Part shown: one piece after another, positions 17,294 through 25,612 of the stretch | Position numbering within the stretch: the first letter of the stretch is position 1 | Layout of the letters: every line of letters starts with the position of its first letter | Origin: Gemmataceae bacterium | Lineage (GTDB): Bacteria; Planctomycetota; Planctomycetia; Gemmatales; Gemmataceae | Direction: 5' to 3' | NCBI GenBank assembly: GCA_009692065.1 | Contig: SHZY01000045.1 | Coordinates: 1 to 40,201 of the forward strand | Length of the DNA: 40,201 nucleotides | Made by a program: the position numbers and the translations under genes | The notes under the pieces: model-generated | Told to the model about the DNA's origin: nothing | What the model saw: only the letters and a program-made list of their open reading frames with translations | Database searches by the model: none

Positions 17294-18286
17294 TCAGATG
17301 TGGAAGTCGTAAATCTCCTCGTCCGGCGAGGCGCGCCGGTCCCTGTCGGCAAGTCGCTTGGCAATGATCGTGTCGAGCAGCAATTGGCCGACGTGGTAGA
17401 ACAAGAGCGACATGACCGCGAATGGATATCTGTCCTTGAAGTACTGCTCGTACAGCATCAGCGAGACCTGCAGCGTCTTTTGGCTTGCGGAAAACCCGAC
17501 CGCGATTTGCCGGCCGCGATCGAATCCCAGCCATCGGCTCGTGAAGAGCCCACTGGCCAAGGCGATCAAATGGAGCGCGACCGCCAGCACGACGCTCCAA
17601 AGAAAAATTCCAGGCACGTCCCAGCCCTCCGCCAGTTGCAGTTTACCGCCCGCTGAAACGCCGGCCTTCAGCACCATCGCGAGTACGAGGCACTGCGACA
17701 CGACGCCCAAGGCGATCTTCTTGTGATCGGCAACCCAGGCCAGCGCAGGGATCAATCGCAGCAACTGGCCGACGATGACCGGCACGATCAAACTCAAGAC
17801 GAGGTCCTGCATCATCGCCGAAGTATCGAGGCTAAACTCGGCTCCCGTCAGCGCGGATAGCCAGGCAGTCGTCAGAAACCAGCTGGTAAAGGTCGTTCCC
17901 ATCACCGTCATCAGCGCTACCGCCTCATTCCCACCGGCCATCCGCGTCCACAGCACCGCCGACGCTAGCGTACACGGCGCGGTGGCCACCAGGATCAAGC
18001 CGATCCGCACGTCACCAGGAGCGATCGACCCCAGCAGCCAGGCGATCAGCGGGACCAGGCCATAGCTGAGCACGACCGCCCACGCCGAGGCGTACGGCGC
18101 ACGCAGCTCCTGCACGAGCATGCGCGTCGGCATGGTCCACGCCATCAGGAACATCGACACCGCGATCGTGGGCCGCGGCTCCAGGTAATCGGTCAACGAC
18201 CCCACCACCCGGGGCGCGATGAGCGTCAAGGCGACTGCCGCAGCGAGGATGAATAGGAACCAGTGTCGGACGAGAAAAGCACGCAT
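17294..18286 (-). CDS. SBF-like (bile acid:sodium symporter family) transporter
   Basis: This 330-residue integral membrane protein has about nine or ten hydrophobic helices from residue 9 to 310. Family features include VATAPCTLASAVLWTRMAGGNEAVALMT (cited in part: the proline-containing crossing helix and the N-E pair) and GFSASQKTLQVSLML. This matches the SBF-like/DUF4137 branch (PF13593) of the bile acid:sodium symporter superfamily. It lies 18 bp after the oxidoreductase stop in the hydroxyproline-like operon, which suggests that it moves the substrate or a product of that pathway. The actual substrate is not readable from the sequence. Confidence 0.85.
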   Translation of the reverse strand: MRAFLVRHWFLFILAAAVALTLIAPRVVGSLTDYLEPRPTIAVSMFLMAWTMPTRMLVQELRAPYASAWAVVLSYGLVPLIAWLLGSIAPGDVRIGLILVATAPCTLASAVLWTRMAGGNEAVALMTVMGTTFTSWFLTTAWLSALTGAEFSLDTSAMMQDLVLSLIVPVIVGQLLRLIPALAWVADHKKIALGVVSQCLVLAMVLKAGVSAGGKLQLAEGWDVPGIFLWSVVLAVALHLIALASGLFTSRWLGFDRGRQIAVGFSASQKTLQVSLMLYEQYFKDRYPFAVMSLLFYHVGQLLLDTIIAKRLADRDRRASPDEEIYDFHI

Positions 18287-18304
18287 AGGGTATTGAAGCT
18301 GCCT

Positions 18305-19855
18305 TTAGGAGAGGTTGCCCAAGGCCGTCGGAAAGATCGGCGGGCGTACCGAATCGCTTAACCAGCCGAAGAGGAACTGGAGCGCCGGCCCGCAGATACG
18401 CCCCTGGCATGGCCCCATGCCGCAGCGAGTTTGCAGCTTGGCATCGCGCTGCCCGACAAATCGCTTCAACGCGCCGTAGGTGACGTCCTCGCATCGGCAC
18501 ACGATGGTCGCGTCGTCCGCAAGATGGCGCAGCTCGTCGCGCAGCGTGAATGCGTCGTCAAGCAATTCGGAGAAACGCCGGGCACGCACGCTTTCATTCA
18601 GCAGCCCACCTATGCGCACTGGTTGATCCGCAGCAGCCCAGCCGGCGATCTGCCCTTCGATCAGCGATTTGTCCACTCCGCCGATGCCCGTCAGTTCGCC
18701 AACCGCGTACATGCCGGCGACGGAAGTCTGCTGATGCTCATCAACCTTGACGAATCCTCGTTCGATCGCACAGACAAACAGCATCGGCAACTCGAGGTTC
18801 GGCACCAGGCCGAAGCCGCACGCCACCGCGTCGCACGGCTCCGTCCAGGTGCGGCTTCCGTCGGTCAATGTAACGGACGTAACTTGCTGGGCGCCGTCGG
18901 TGCGAATCGGCCAACATCCGGCCCGGTACGGCACGCCGCGCAGCTGCCAGCGCAGACCCATGGCTTCGAACAGTTTGCTCGGCTGATGCCAAAGGAGCGA
19001 ACCCCCGAAGCGAAGCAGCTTGCTCCGCGGCGCCTGTTCCGCAACGAGCCGAACGTCAGCGCCGTGTCCGCGCAGATACGCCGCCACTGCAAGCAGCAAC
19101 GGCCCCGAGCCGGCGACGACGACCTTCTTGCCGTGCACCGAATACCCCGACTTCACGAGCGCCTGCAGACCCCCTGCCCCGAAAATGCCAGGCAGGGTCC
19201 ATCCAGGAAACGGCAGGAATCGCTCGCGGGCGCCGCACGCCAGAATCAATCGCTGAAATCGCAGCGTGCATGGCCCGGTCGGCGATTCCGCCCGCAAAGT
19301 CTTCGGCGCGAACGAACCGAGGATCAGCGTGGATGAGAGGATCTCGACGGACGTACGCCTCAGGCGATCTCGCCAACCCTCCGCCTCCCGGGGAGGCGGC
19401 TTGGCCGGATCGTGACGCCATATCTGGCCGCCGCCGCGCGGATTGTCATCGATCAGCGCCACTCGCCGCCCTGCGTCCGCGGCACAACACGCCGCGGCGA
19501 TACCCGCTGGGCCGGCGCCGAGGACGACAACGTCGTATACCCTTTCTGAGCCGGAAGCGTTCGTGGCGGGCTTTGCGTCCCTCTTCGCAAACGCTTCAGG
19601 CTCTGATGACGCCCTCGTGTCAATCTTCATTCCGTCGCGGCACGGCAGCAAGCACGCGCGTTGATGCAGCACCCCGTCCACCGTCAATCGACATTCGAAG
19701 CAGACGCCCATGCCGCACACCGGGCCGCGTGCTTGCCCCGTCACAGATTGCCGCACAGCCAAGCCGTGCGTTTGCATCACCGCGGCGGCCACGCTGGTAT
19801 CCGCGTACGCCTCGATCGGCTGATTATTGACGGTGAGTGTGACGCGCTCAGCCAT
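18305..19855 (-). CDS. Fused ferredoxin-like / NAD(P)-FAD oxidoreductase (D-hydroxyproline dehydrogenase gamma-alpha type)
   Basis: The 516-residue product joins two subunits that are often separate. Residues about 1-80 are a Fer2_4 domain with PVCGMGVCFECRLTV and a later CLLPC supplying 2Fe-2S cysteines. Residues about 105-410 are a pyridine nucleotide-disulfide type FAD domain with VVLGAGPAGIAAACCAADAG and a second GSGPLLLAVAAYLRGHGAD. The end carries a BFD-like 2Fe-2S region with IVCRCEDVT and CGMGPCQGRICGP. This set is known from HcnA/HcnB, octopine/nopaline oxidases and the D-hydroxyproline dehydrogenase alpha and gamma subunits. It overlaps the preceding dehydrogenase gene by 8 nt. With the epimerase upstream, a hydroxyproline role is the best inference. 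Confidence 0.85.
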   Translation of the reverse strand: MAERVTLTVNNQPIEAYADTSVAAAVMQTHGLAVRQSVTGQARGPVCGMGVCFECRLTVDGVLHQRACLLPCRDGMKIDTRASSEPEAFAKRDAKPATNASGSERVYDVVVLGAGPAGIAAACCAADAGRRVALIDDNPRGGGQIWRHDPAKPPPREAEGWRDRLRRTSVEILSSTLILGSFAPKTLRAESPTGPCTLRFQRLILACGARERFLPFPGWTLPGIFGAGGLQALVKSGYSVHGKKVVVAGSGPLLLAVAAYLRGHGADVRLVAEQAPRSKLLRFGGSLLWHQPSKLFEAMGLRWQLRGVPYRAGCWPIRTDGAQQVTSVTLTDGSRTWTEPCDAVACGFGLVPNLELPMLFVCAIERGFVKVDEHQQTSVAGMYAVGELTGIGGVDKSLIEGQIAGWAAADQPVRIGGLLNESVRARRFSELLDDAFTLRDELRHLADDATIVCRCEDVTYGALKRFVGQRDAKLQTRCGMGPCQGRICGPALQFLFGWLSDSVRPPIFPTALGNLS

Positions 19856-20972
19856 CGGTCCCTCCCTGGAAGCGTGCCGGCAGGTACGGCTCTATCGAAA
19901 TCGCCGATGACTTGCCCGTCAGGTGGCTGACGATCAGTTCCGCCGTGCCCAGCGACGTGGTGATCCCGAGTCCCTCGTGGCCGGTAGCGAGCAAATGGCC
20001 ACGAATCTCTGCCGGCCCGATCAGTGGTAGCGAGTCGGGCGTGGCCGCGCGAAATCCCGTCCAAGCCCGGATGGCGCTCAAGCGTGCCAGCCGAGGCATG
20101 TACTCCAGGCCGCGCGCAATCATGCGTTTCAGCATGCGTGGCTCGACGTCCTTGTGATCAACATCAAACTGCCGTGACGAGCCGAGCAGCAGTTGGCCGG
20201 TCTTGCGCGGCTGCAAATTGAACGCGACCGATTCCCGATCGGAGCCGTGCGCGCTCTTCAGGTAGCCTAGCTCCACGATCTGATGCCGTACCCAGCCCGG
20301 GTAGCGATCGGTGATTACCAGATGCCCCTTGCGTGGCCGGATCGGCAGCGAGGGAAATAGCCTACTCGCCCAGGCGCCCGTGGCATGAATAACGCTGCCA
20401 CATGACAACGATGAGCCGTCGCCGAACTGGATTGTTCGGTCTGCCATCGGAAAGACCTGCGTGCCGAGAGATATCGTAGCGCGGTCGAGCTGCGCCTGCT
20501 CGAGGAGCCAACGGGCGGCGCACGGCGGATAGATCACACTCTCGTCGGAAACGCGCAGCCCGCCGGCGAGCCCGGTCCGCAGATTCGGCTCGACCTCGGC
20601 AACCGCCTTCGCATCGAGGATCTCCGTATCCACGCCTCGCTCCTGGTAGAAGGCGTGCTTGCGGCGAACCGTGGCCATCTCGTCCTCATCGGCGGCGATC
20701 CAGAGTGTGCCGGTTTGGACGTATTCGACATCGGCAGGCAACTGGTCAGATACGTCGTTCCAGAGTTGCTGTGAATAGCGTGTCAGCGCGAACTGCGGCT
20801 CCGAGTCGTCCATGACGGTGATGTGCCCCATGCCCGCCGCCGTCGCGCCGCTGCCAATTGGATTGCCGTCAAGGACGATGACGCGTAGTCCCTCGCACGC
20901 CAGGGCCCGCGCACAGGCTGCTCCGACGATGCCGGCGCCGAGGATCGCGACATCGCAAGTGGGCACACTCAT
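19848..20972 (-). CDS. FAD-dependent amine dehydrogenase (D-hydroxyproline dehydrogenase beta type)
   Basis: A DAO/DadA-family flavoprotein of 374 residues. The start at 20972 is chosen because its ATG overlaps the epimerase TGA (ATGA). The dinucleotide-binding motif [17 protein letters not shown] is at about residues 6-22. The C-terminal FAD-contact block reads [20 protein letters not shown] and continues into the [12 protein letters not shown] helix. Family members oxidise D-amino acids or imino acids such as cis-4-hydroxy-D-proline or sarcosine. Placed between a hydroxyproline-type epimerase and the fused alpha-gamma subunit, it is probably the catalytic subunit of a D-hydroxyproline dehydrogenase. 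Confidence 0.85.
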   Translation of the reverse strand: MSVPTCDVAILGAGIVGAACARALACEGLRVIVLDGNPIGSGATAAGMGHITVMDDSEPQFALTRYSQQLWNDVSDQLPADVEYVQTGTLWIAADEDEMATVRRKHAFYQERGVDTEILDAKAVAEVEPNLRTGLAGGLRVSDESVIYPPCAARWLLEQAQLDRATISLGTQVFPMADRTIQFGDGSSLSCGSVIHATGAWASRLFPSLPIRPRKGHLVITDRYPGWVRHQIVELGYLKSAHGSDRESVAFNLQPRKTGQLLLGSSRQFDVDHKDVEPRMLKRMIARGLEYMPRLARLSAIRAWTGFRAATPDSLPLIGPAEIRGHLLATGHEGLGITTSLGTAELIVSHLTGKSSAISIEPYLPARFQGGTDG

Positions 20973-21970
20973 CCGCGGATTCCCCATTGAAACGGATCGG
21001 CGTCATCGAGCAAAAGTGTGGCCTCGGCCGTCACGTAAGCCGATCCACGAATGAACGGCAGGATTTCCTCCCGTCTCCCCTCGGGAGAGGGGCCAGAGGT
21101 GAGGGTGCTGGGCGCCAAGGTCCCCCACGCCTCAAAAATCGTACCGACAATGCTCTCCTGCCGCCAAACCTCACCAGGCCTCAGCTTGCCGTCAGCAATC
21201 AAGCACGCAATCTTGGCGCTCGTTCCGGTGCCGCACGGCGAGCGATCGTACGCCTTGCCTGGGCAGAGCACAAAGTTCCGACTATCGGCGAGCCGAGCCC
21301 CGTAAGGGGCCGGTTTAGTCGGCGCCCCGAACAGCTCGATGTGATCGATCTCCGCTCCATCCACCCCAGTGATCCGGTGCGCGACCAGCGCCTGGCGAAT
21401 CTTCCAGGTGAACTGCGTCAGTGCCTCGACATTCCCTGGCTCCAGCGTCTGGCCATGCGCGCTGACGAGGAAGAACCAGTTGCCACCCCAGGCAATGTCG
21501 CCGGTGATGGTTCCGATGCCTTCGACGTGAACGGAGACATCCTTGCGATGCCTATAGCTTGGTACATTGGCAACGGTGACCAAGTTCTTGCCGTCATATT
21601 CAACGGCGACGACGCCGACCGGTGTGTCGAGTCGGTGCGTTCCAACCCCGATTCGTCCCAGGTGACCAAGCGTGACGACGGCGCCGATCATGCCGTGACC
21701 GCACATGCCGAGATAGCCGACGTTGTTGAAGAAGATGACGCCGGCCACGCCCGACGGATCGTTTGGTGGACACAAGAACGCCCCGACCATCACGTCCGAC
21801 CCACGCGGCTCGTTAACGATCGCCGAGCGGAATCGATCGAACTCCTTGCGAAAGCGTTCGCGCCGTTCGGCCAGCGTTCCCTGCCCCAGGTCCGGCCCGC
21901 CGGTTACGACGAGGCGCGTCGGCTCGCCGGCGGTGTGCGAATCGATGATGTGCATGCGATGTGGCGGCAT
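20969..21970 (-). CDS. Proline racemase family, probable 4-hydroxyproline 2-epimerase
   Basis: This 333-residue enzyme would invert C2 of trans-4-hydroxy-L-proline to cis-4-hydroxy-D-proline. The two catalytic cysteines are in place: MCGHGMIG near residue 90 and [12 protein letters not shown] near residue 245. The N-terminus [13 protein letters not shown] is the family signature. The start could be ATG 21970 or ATG 21955; 21955 gives the usual family N-terminus, while 21970 sits at the right distance from a TATAAT box. Near the C-terminus an extra segment ([18 protein letters not shown]) replaces the usual short loop before the conserved [16 protein letters not shown]; it is encoded by a palindromic repeat. 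The gene heads an operon with the FAD dehydrogenase, the fused subunit and the transporter. Later pathway enzymes are not in the window. Confidence 0.88.
   Translation of the reverse strand: MPPHRMHIIDSHTAGEPTRLVVTGGPDLGQGTLAERRERFRKEFDRFRSAIVNEPRGSDVMVGAFLCPPNDPSGVAGVIFFNNVGYLGMCGHGMIGAVVTLGHLGRIGVGTHRLDTPVGVVAVEYDGKNLVTVANVPSYRHRKDVSVHVEGIGTITGDIAWGGNWFFLVSAHGQTLEPGNVEALTQFTWKIRQALVAHRITGVDGAEIDHIELFGAPTKPAPYGARLADSRNFVLCPGKAYDRSPCGTGTSAKIACLIADGKLRPGEVWRQESIVGTIFEAWGTLAPSTLTSGPSPEGRREEILPFIRGSAYVTAEATLLLDDADPFQWGIRG
21070..21112. repeat. CCCCTC-GAGGGG palindromic repeat inside the epimerase gene
   Basis: CCCCTC (21077-21082) and GAGGGG (21087-21092) form a tight hairpin followed by GCCAGAGGTGAGGGTGCTGG. 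The same wording occurs twice in inverted orientation at 29150-29275. On the coding strand it is read in frame as part of the epimerase ([15 protein letters not shown]). Confidence 0.8.
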
Positions 21971-21978
21971 GGAGCCAC

Positions 21979-21984
21979 ATTATA
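21979..21984 (-). promoter_or_regulatory. Candidate -10 box for the hydroxyproline-like operon
   Basis: The minus strand reads TATAAT here, a perfect -10 consensus, followed by GTGGCTCC and then the ATG at 21970. A start of transcription 7-9 nt after the box would fall at or next to the ATG, giving a leaderless or near-leaderless message; neither candidate ATG has a ribosome-binding site. No good -35 box is visible 16-18 bp upstream. Confidence 0.45.
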
Positions 21985-22122
21985 CGGCCATTGTCTTTTG
22001 CCGGAGAGAGGCGGTGAGAATGCGGTGGCCGGATCGTTCTTTACTTAAGCTGCTCTCTCAGGTTATGATGGATACGTCGGTGGGTTCGTTCGGTTGATCT
22101 CTGGCATGAAAGGGAATAAATC

Positions 22123-23673
22123 GTGGGCGCCAAAACCATCCGAAGCAAACTGCACATCATCCTGGCTGTATTGAGCGCGTTCATCGTCGTTGGGACAGGG
22201 GCGGCAAAGGGGGCTATCAAAAAGCGGCCGCCGCCGGAGCACTATCGCATCCCGATTGATCCAAAGGCTGCGGAGAAGGACCTGCTGCCGACGCCGCCCA
22301 AGAATGCGCTGCCGGGCGGCCCCTTGCTGCTCGACAATCTGGCGGGCGTGCCCGAAGTGCATCTGCACCAGCGGGTGACGGTCCGCCTCCCCAAAGACAC
22401 AGAGAAGTTGGACGAGAAGCAGTTGAAGGAATTGGCGGCAGCCCATGACCGAGCCACGGTTCATACCGCCCGGTTGACCGCGTACATCAATCACCTGAAC
22501 AAAAAGAAAAACGATCGCTTCATGGAACTCCTGATGGAGCACCGGCCCGATCTGGCCGGCTTGCCGGTGGTCATGGGCGATGCGTGCCGCCTAAAAGTGG
22601 GCGAACGGAATCAATTCAAGCAGGCGGTTGAGCTGTTTCAGTTGCACTCTCAGATGTTCGATATGCCGAGGGCGAACGTCAAGTCGACGTCGAAGGCCTA
22701 CTGGGACAGTTACGATACCGCTCGCAAGAATGACCTGTTCAAATCGATGGATGATCGATTCTGCGGTGCCGCTGGCATGCAGATGCTGGCCCTGGAATCA
22801 GTTGAGCATCGCCTTGGTCTCGTGGAACGCCTTGCTACCAATCACAAAACCGATGACGACAAGAAGGCCGCAACACAGGCTCTCACGAAGCTGGCCGTTT
22901 TCGCACAGGACAAAGAGATTCGAGACGCCGCCATTGCCGTGTTGCAAAAACGTGAGCAGCCGGCCGATACCGCTCTGCTCTTGCACGGCCTGCGTTATCC
23001 CTGGACAAGCGTAGCTCAGGCCGCGGCTCATGCGATCATCCAGCTCAAGTGCAAAGACCTCATCCCCGAGCTAATCAAGATGCTCGACGAGCCGGATCCG
23101 CGAGCGCCCGTGATCCGCGAGAGCAAGGGCAAAAAAGAAACCGTCCTGCGGGAGGTCGTGAAGATCAACTACCATCGCAACTGCTTGCTCTGCCATCCGC
23201 CGGGAAATACGCCGGATGTGATGAAGGTCACTCCCTGGAGCGAAGAGCCTCCCGAACGCGTGATCGAAAATGGCGTAAAGGTTGTCTGGGCCCGCATCGA
23301 CGATCTCGCCGTAGACGTGCTCGTCGGCGCGGTGCCGACGCCGGGCCAACCGTTCCCGTCGAGCGGCGGCTATCGCGAATTTTCCTCGCCGGATCTACTG
23401 GTACGAGCCGACATCACCTATCTACGGCAAGACTTCTCGTTGCTGCAAAAAGTGGCCGACGCCCATCCGTGGCCGGAGATGCAGCGTTTCGATTATCTGG
23501 TTCGCAGCCGGGTGGTCAGTGAGCAGCAAGCCAAAGTCTACGAGGCGGAGTTTGCCAAACTCGGCGAGAACATGCCGTATCGGCAAACTGCGGCGATCGC
23601 TCTGCGCCGGCTGACTGGGCAGTACGGTGGAACAACGTCCGAGTCCTGGCGCATGGCGCTGGGGATGAAGTGA
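22123..23673 (+). CDS. Secreted HEAT-like protein with one CxxCH heme motif
   Basis: A GTG at 22123 starts a 516-residue protein with a signal peptide or anchor (residues about 8-30, IILAVLSAFIVVGTGAAKG). Residues about 225-325 form helical repeats of HEAT type (AATQALTKLAVFAQDKEIRD). A single heme c motif, CLLCH at 354-358, follows in NCLLCHPPGNTP, typical of planctomycete cytochromes. The C-terminal part has no recognised domain. It is probably a periplasmic c-type cytochrome or heme-bearing scaffold. It is divergent from the hydroxyproline-like operon and ends in a palindrome. Confidence 0.75.
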   Translation: MGAKTIRSKLHIILAVLSAFIVVGTGAAKGAIKKRPPPEHYRIPIDPKAAEKDLLPTPPKNALPGGPLLLDNLAGVPEVHLHQRVTVRLPKDTEKLDEKQLKELAAAHDRATVHTARLTAYINHLNKKKNDRFMELLMEHRPDLAGLPVVMGDACRLKVGERNQFKQAVELFQLHSQMFDMPRANVKSTSKAYWDSYDTARKNDLFKSMDDRFCGAAGMQMLALESVEHRLGLVERLATNHKTDDDKKAATQALTKLAVFAQDKEIRDAAIAVLQKREQPADTALLLHGLRYPWTSVAQAAAHAIIQLKCKDLIPELIKMLDEPDPRAPVIRESKGKKETVLREVVKINYHRNCLLCHPPGNTPDVMKVTPWSEEPPERVIENGVKVVWARIDDLAVDVLVGAVPTPGQPFPSSGGYREFSSPDLLVRADITYLRQDFSLLQKVADAHPWPEMQRFDYLVRSRVVSEQQAKVYEAEFAKLGENMPYRQTAAIALRRLTGQYGGTTSESWRMALGMK

Positions 23674-23680
23674 ACCGATT

Positions 23681-23721
23681 GCCGCTTGCGGCGTAGCAGA
23701 GAATGCTACGCCGCAAGCGGC
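23681..23721. terminator. Palindrome GCCGCTTGCGGCGTAGCA, likely bidirectional terminator
   Basis: Perfect 18-bp arms (23681-23698 and 23704-23721) with a 5-nt loop lie between the convergent HEAT-like cytochrome gene and the thioredoxin-like gene. The arm resembles those at 28442-28497 and 34683-34746 (GCCGCTTGCGGC core, then TAAAC). Certain as a repeat, inferred as a terminator. Confidence 0.65.
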
Positions 23722-23732
23722 TAAACGGATGC

Positions 23733-24734
23733 CTACCGCTCAAAGTCCGCAAACATATCGTCGCCGAGACCCATGAAAGGATCATCCAGGTCGGCGTGCA
23801 GCACGTCGCGGTAAAGCCATCCCTTGATTTGGTCGGGCCGAACGGCGCCGACGGCGGCAAGCCGATCGTGAATTTGCAGTCGGCGTTCGGTTTCGTTGAG
23901 CAACGTATCCGCGGCGAGGGGTTGCCAGGCGGCTAATTCTGCCGCGTTGCGTGGCCGTGGCGTGCCAGCCCCATTGGAGCCCCGGTTGGTCGCGAGGGCT
24001 GCCCGGGCCAGTTGCTCCGCCAGCCGGGCTTGCACGACCTGCATTTCGAGAGGCCTTTCGAAACTGCCTTTGCCGCGATCCAACCTCGGCACCGCCTGGA
24101 CAACGCGCGGCGGGACGGGAGCTGGCGGATTTCTCAGGGCTTGAGCCTTCTGGCGATGATATTCCGGCAAATACTGCGGCCGCCGATCCGGCGCCACCGC
24201 GACAAGGGTGCGCGGCTGTTCCAGCGCGGCGGTGTACGCGGCCGGCTGATAGATTCCCGGCAAGATATCCAGCACCTGGCCGTCCGCCGCGCAAACATAG
24301 CTGGCCACGTTGCCGTGCAGCGTGCGCGTTGCCGTACGCCCGTTGCCGAAGTCGATGCGCACGATCGGCACCGGCCGCACCATTTCCCAGGCCGCCTCGA
24401 AGTTCTGGTTGATGTAAGCGGAAACGTCTTCGCGCGAGAACAACACGGCTCTCGCCAGACGGGCATTCGTTCAGCAGAACCGCTGATCAAGCCTGCCCAG
24501 CATGTGAAAAAGCAGGACCGGCTTGCTCGACCGGCCCGCCGCCGCACAAGCCGCGGCAAAATCCGCATGCCAGCGCACGCGCCCGGGCCGAGCCGGAGGG
24601 TTGGTTTCCATGACAGCCCGAGGCACCGACATCAAAACGTCGGCCTGGGAAGTGCTCCCGCCAGCCAGGGTCAGACCTGCCCCCGCCGCCAGAGAGGTTT
24701 GCAAGAATCGCCGCCGATCGTGGTTTTCCGTCAT
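23733..24734 (-). CDS. Thioredoxin-like exported protein with in-frame TGA: candidate selenoprotein
   Basis: One frame runs from ATG 24734 (ribosome-binding site GAGG seven bases before) to the stop at 23733, interrupted only by TGA at 24473-24471, codon 88. The N-terminus MTENHDRRRFLQTSLAAGAG is a Tat leader. Residues 53-87 read VRWHADFAAACAAAGRSS, then KPVLLFHMLGRLDQRFC, the first strand and active-site region of a thioredoxin-like fold. After the TGA the frame continues TNARLARAVLFSREDVSAY and VRPVPIVRIDFGNGRTATR. If TGA is read as selenocysteine, the active site would be a Cys87-Sec88 pair in a 333-residue protein. A SECIS-like hairpin follows at 24425-24461. The alternative is a nonsense mutation or sequence error; conventional annotation would give two fragments. 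The C-terminal half is a proline/arginine-rich helical tail of unknown role. Confidence 0.7.
24425..24461 (-). promoter_or_regulatory. Candidate bacterial SECIS element
   Basis: Starting nine bases after the in-frame TGA, the minus strand folds as follows. CGTCT (24461-24457) pairs with AGACG (24429-24425). After a 1 x 4 internal loop, GCGAGA (24455-24450) pairs with TCTCGC (24439-24434). The apical loop is GCCGTGTTGT (24449-24440). The loop begins 21 nt after the TGA and its first base is G. This fits the usual bacterial SECIS limits (loop 16-37 nt after UGA, upper stem of at least 4 bp, G in the first loop positions). The fit was made by eye; chance hairpins in GC-rich DNA are common. Confidence 0.5.
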
Positions 24735-24828
24735 GGCACGCCCTCGTTGAAGGAACGGTGCAACTGTGCTCAACGGAAAAGACGAGGACCGGCAGAAAAA
24801 GTTTGTCGGATGAAAAAAAGTGCTGGGG

Positions 24829-25230
24829 TTACGGAAACAGCCCGAGCCGAATCCACTGGCGACGCGCCTTAACTTGCGCGGTAGTGTTCATCTCCAAACA
24901 ACTCACCGTGGCCCTGCCGGTCGATGTTATCCCTGCAAGGGTCGCGCTTTCCGCATCGACCACGAAATGCTCCTCCCAGTGATCCTCGCGAGGATTAAAC
25001 ACCCGCACATCCTCACCGTTGTTCGGATCAATTCCACGGACACGATTGGATTTGTAGAGATTGCACGCACGGCAGCCCAAGGCGAGGTTGTTGTCGGCAT
25101 CCGTGCCGCCGAGTGATCTTGGCGTGATGTGTTCGACTTCGAACGAGAAATTGAAGACTTCCTCGGGCGCCCGACAGTATTCGCAGCAGTTGCCCGCTCT
25201 TACCGCCACTTTGGGATAAAGAGGATTCAT
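24829..25230 (-). CDS. HNH endonuclease
   Basis: This 133-residue protein is a compact HNH nuclease. The core is FEVEHITPRSLGGTDADNNL with His34 and Asn48, flanked by zinc-binding pairs CEYC (16-19) and CRAC (53-56), followed by NLYKSNRV. The domain fills the first half; the C-terminal 60 residues have no recognised motif. Such single-domain HNH genes occur in restriction, intron and mobile contexts as well as in stable chromosomal pairs. Its ATG overlaps the stop of the upstream small gene by 4 nt, so the two are translated together. The target is unknown. Confidence 0.9.
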   Translation of the reverse strand: MNPLYPKVAVRAGNCCEYCRAPEEVFNFSFEVEHITPRSLGGTDADNNLALGCRACNLYKSNRVRGIDPNNGEDVRVFNPREDHWEEHFVVDAESATLAGITSTGRATVSCLEMNTTAQVKARRQWIRLGLFP

Positions 25231-25589
25231 CGCTTCAACTTGTCGGCTAGATCAGCCGCACGCGCGGCAGATGCATCCAACTCGGCGTCAACCAAGGCTT
25301 CAAGTTCCGCTTGTTCTTCGGCGGGTAGGGATTTCCCTTGGTCGCGGCAGGAGCGCCAACGCTCCATTAACTCGGCCAAGCGATCTTGTTGAGCGGCGTT
25401 GAAGAAGCGATCCGGCCGACGACTCTGCACGATCACCATCGTACCGGATTCCTCTTCCGTCAATTGAGAGGTCAAAGCATCCAATGCTGCACCGGCCGTT
25501 GCCCCTTGCGAGCGTTTTCCGTTGGCCACGGCACAGTACGTAACAATTCCTTGGTCACCCGAAATCGGTAAGATTGCAATTTTTGTCAT
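25227..25589 (-). CDS. Small acidic protein paired with the HNH nuclease
   Basis: The ATG at 25589 is preferred (MTKIAILPISGDQGIVTYC); an upstream TTG would add eight residues. The 120-residue product has a beta-strand-rich first half (GTMVIVQSRRPDRFFNAAQ) and a glutamate/alanine-rich helical second half ending in ADLADKLKR. No catalytic motif was recognised. It overlaps the HNH gene start by 4 nt (ATGA), a layout typical of functional pairs such as a regulator or antitoxin with its nuclease, but that role is inference. It begins about 24 bp after the stop of the upstream DUF1501 gene. Confidence 0.7.
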   Translation of the reverse strand: MTKIAILPISGDQGIVTYCAVANGKRSQGATAGAALDALTSQLTEEESGTMVIVQSRRPDRFFNAAQQDRLAELMERWRSCRDQGKSLPAEEQAELEALVDAELDASAARAADLADKLKR

Positions 25590-25612
25590 GGCGTTGGTTG
25601 CCTCCACTGCCA

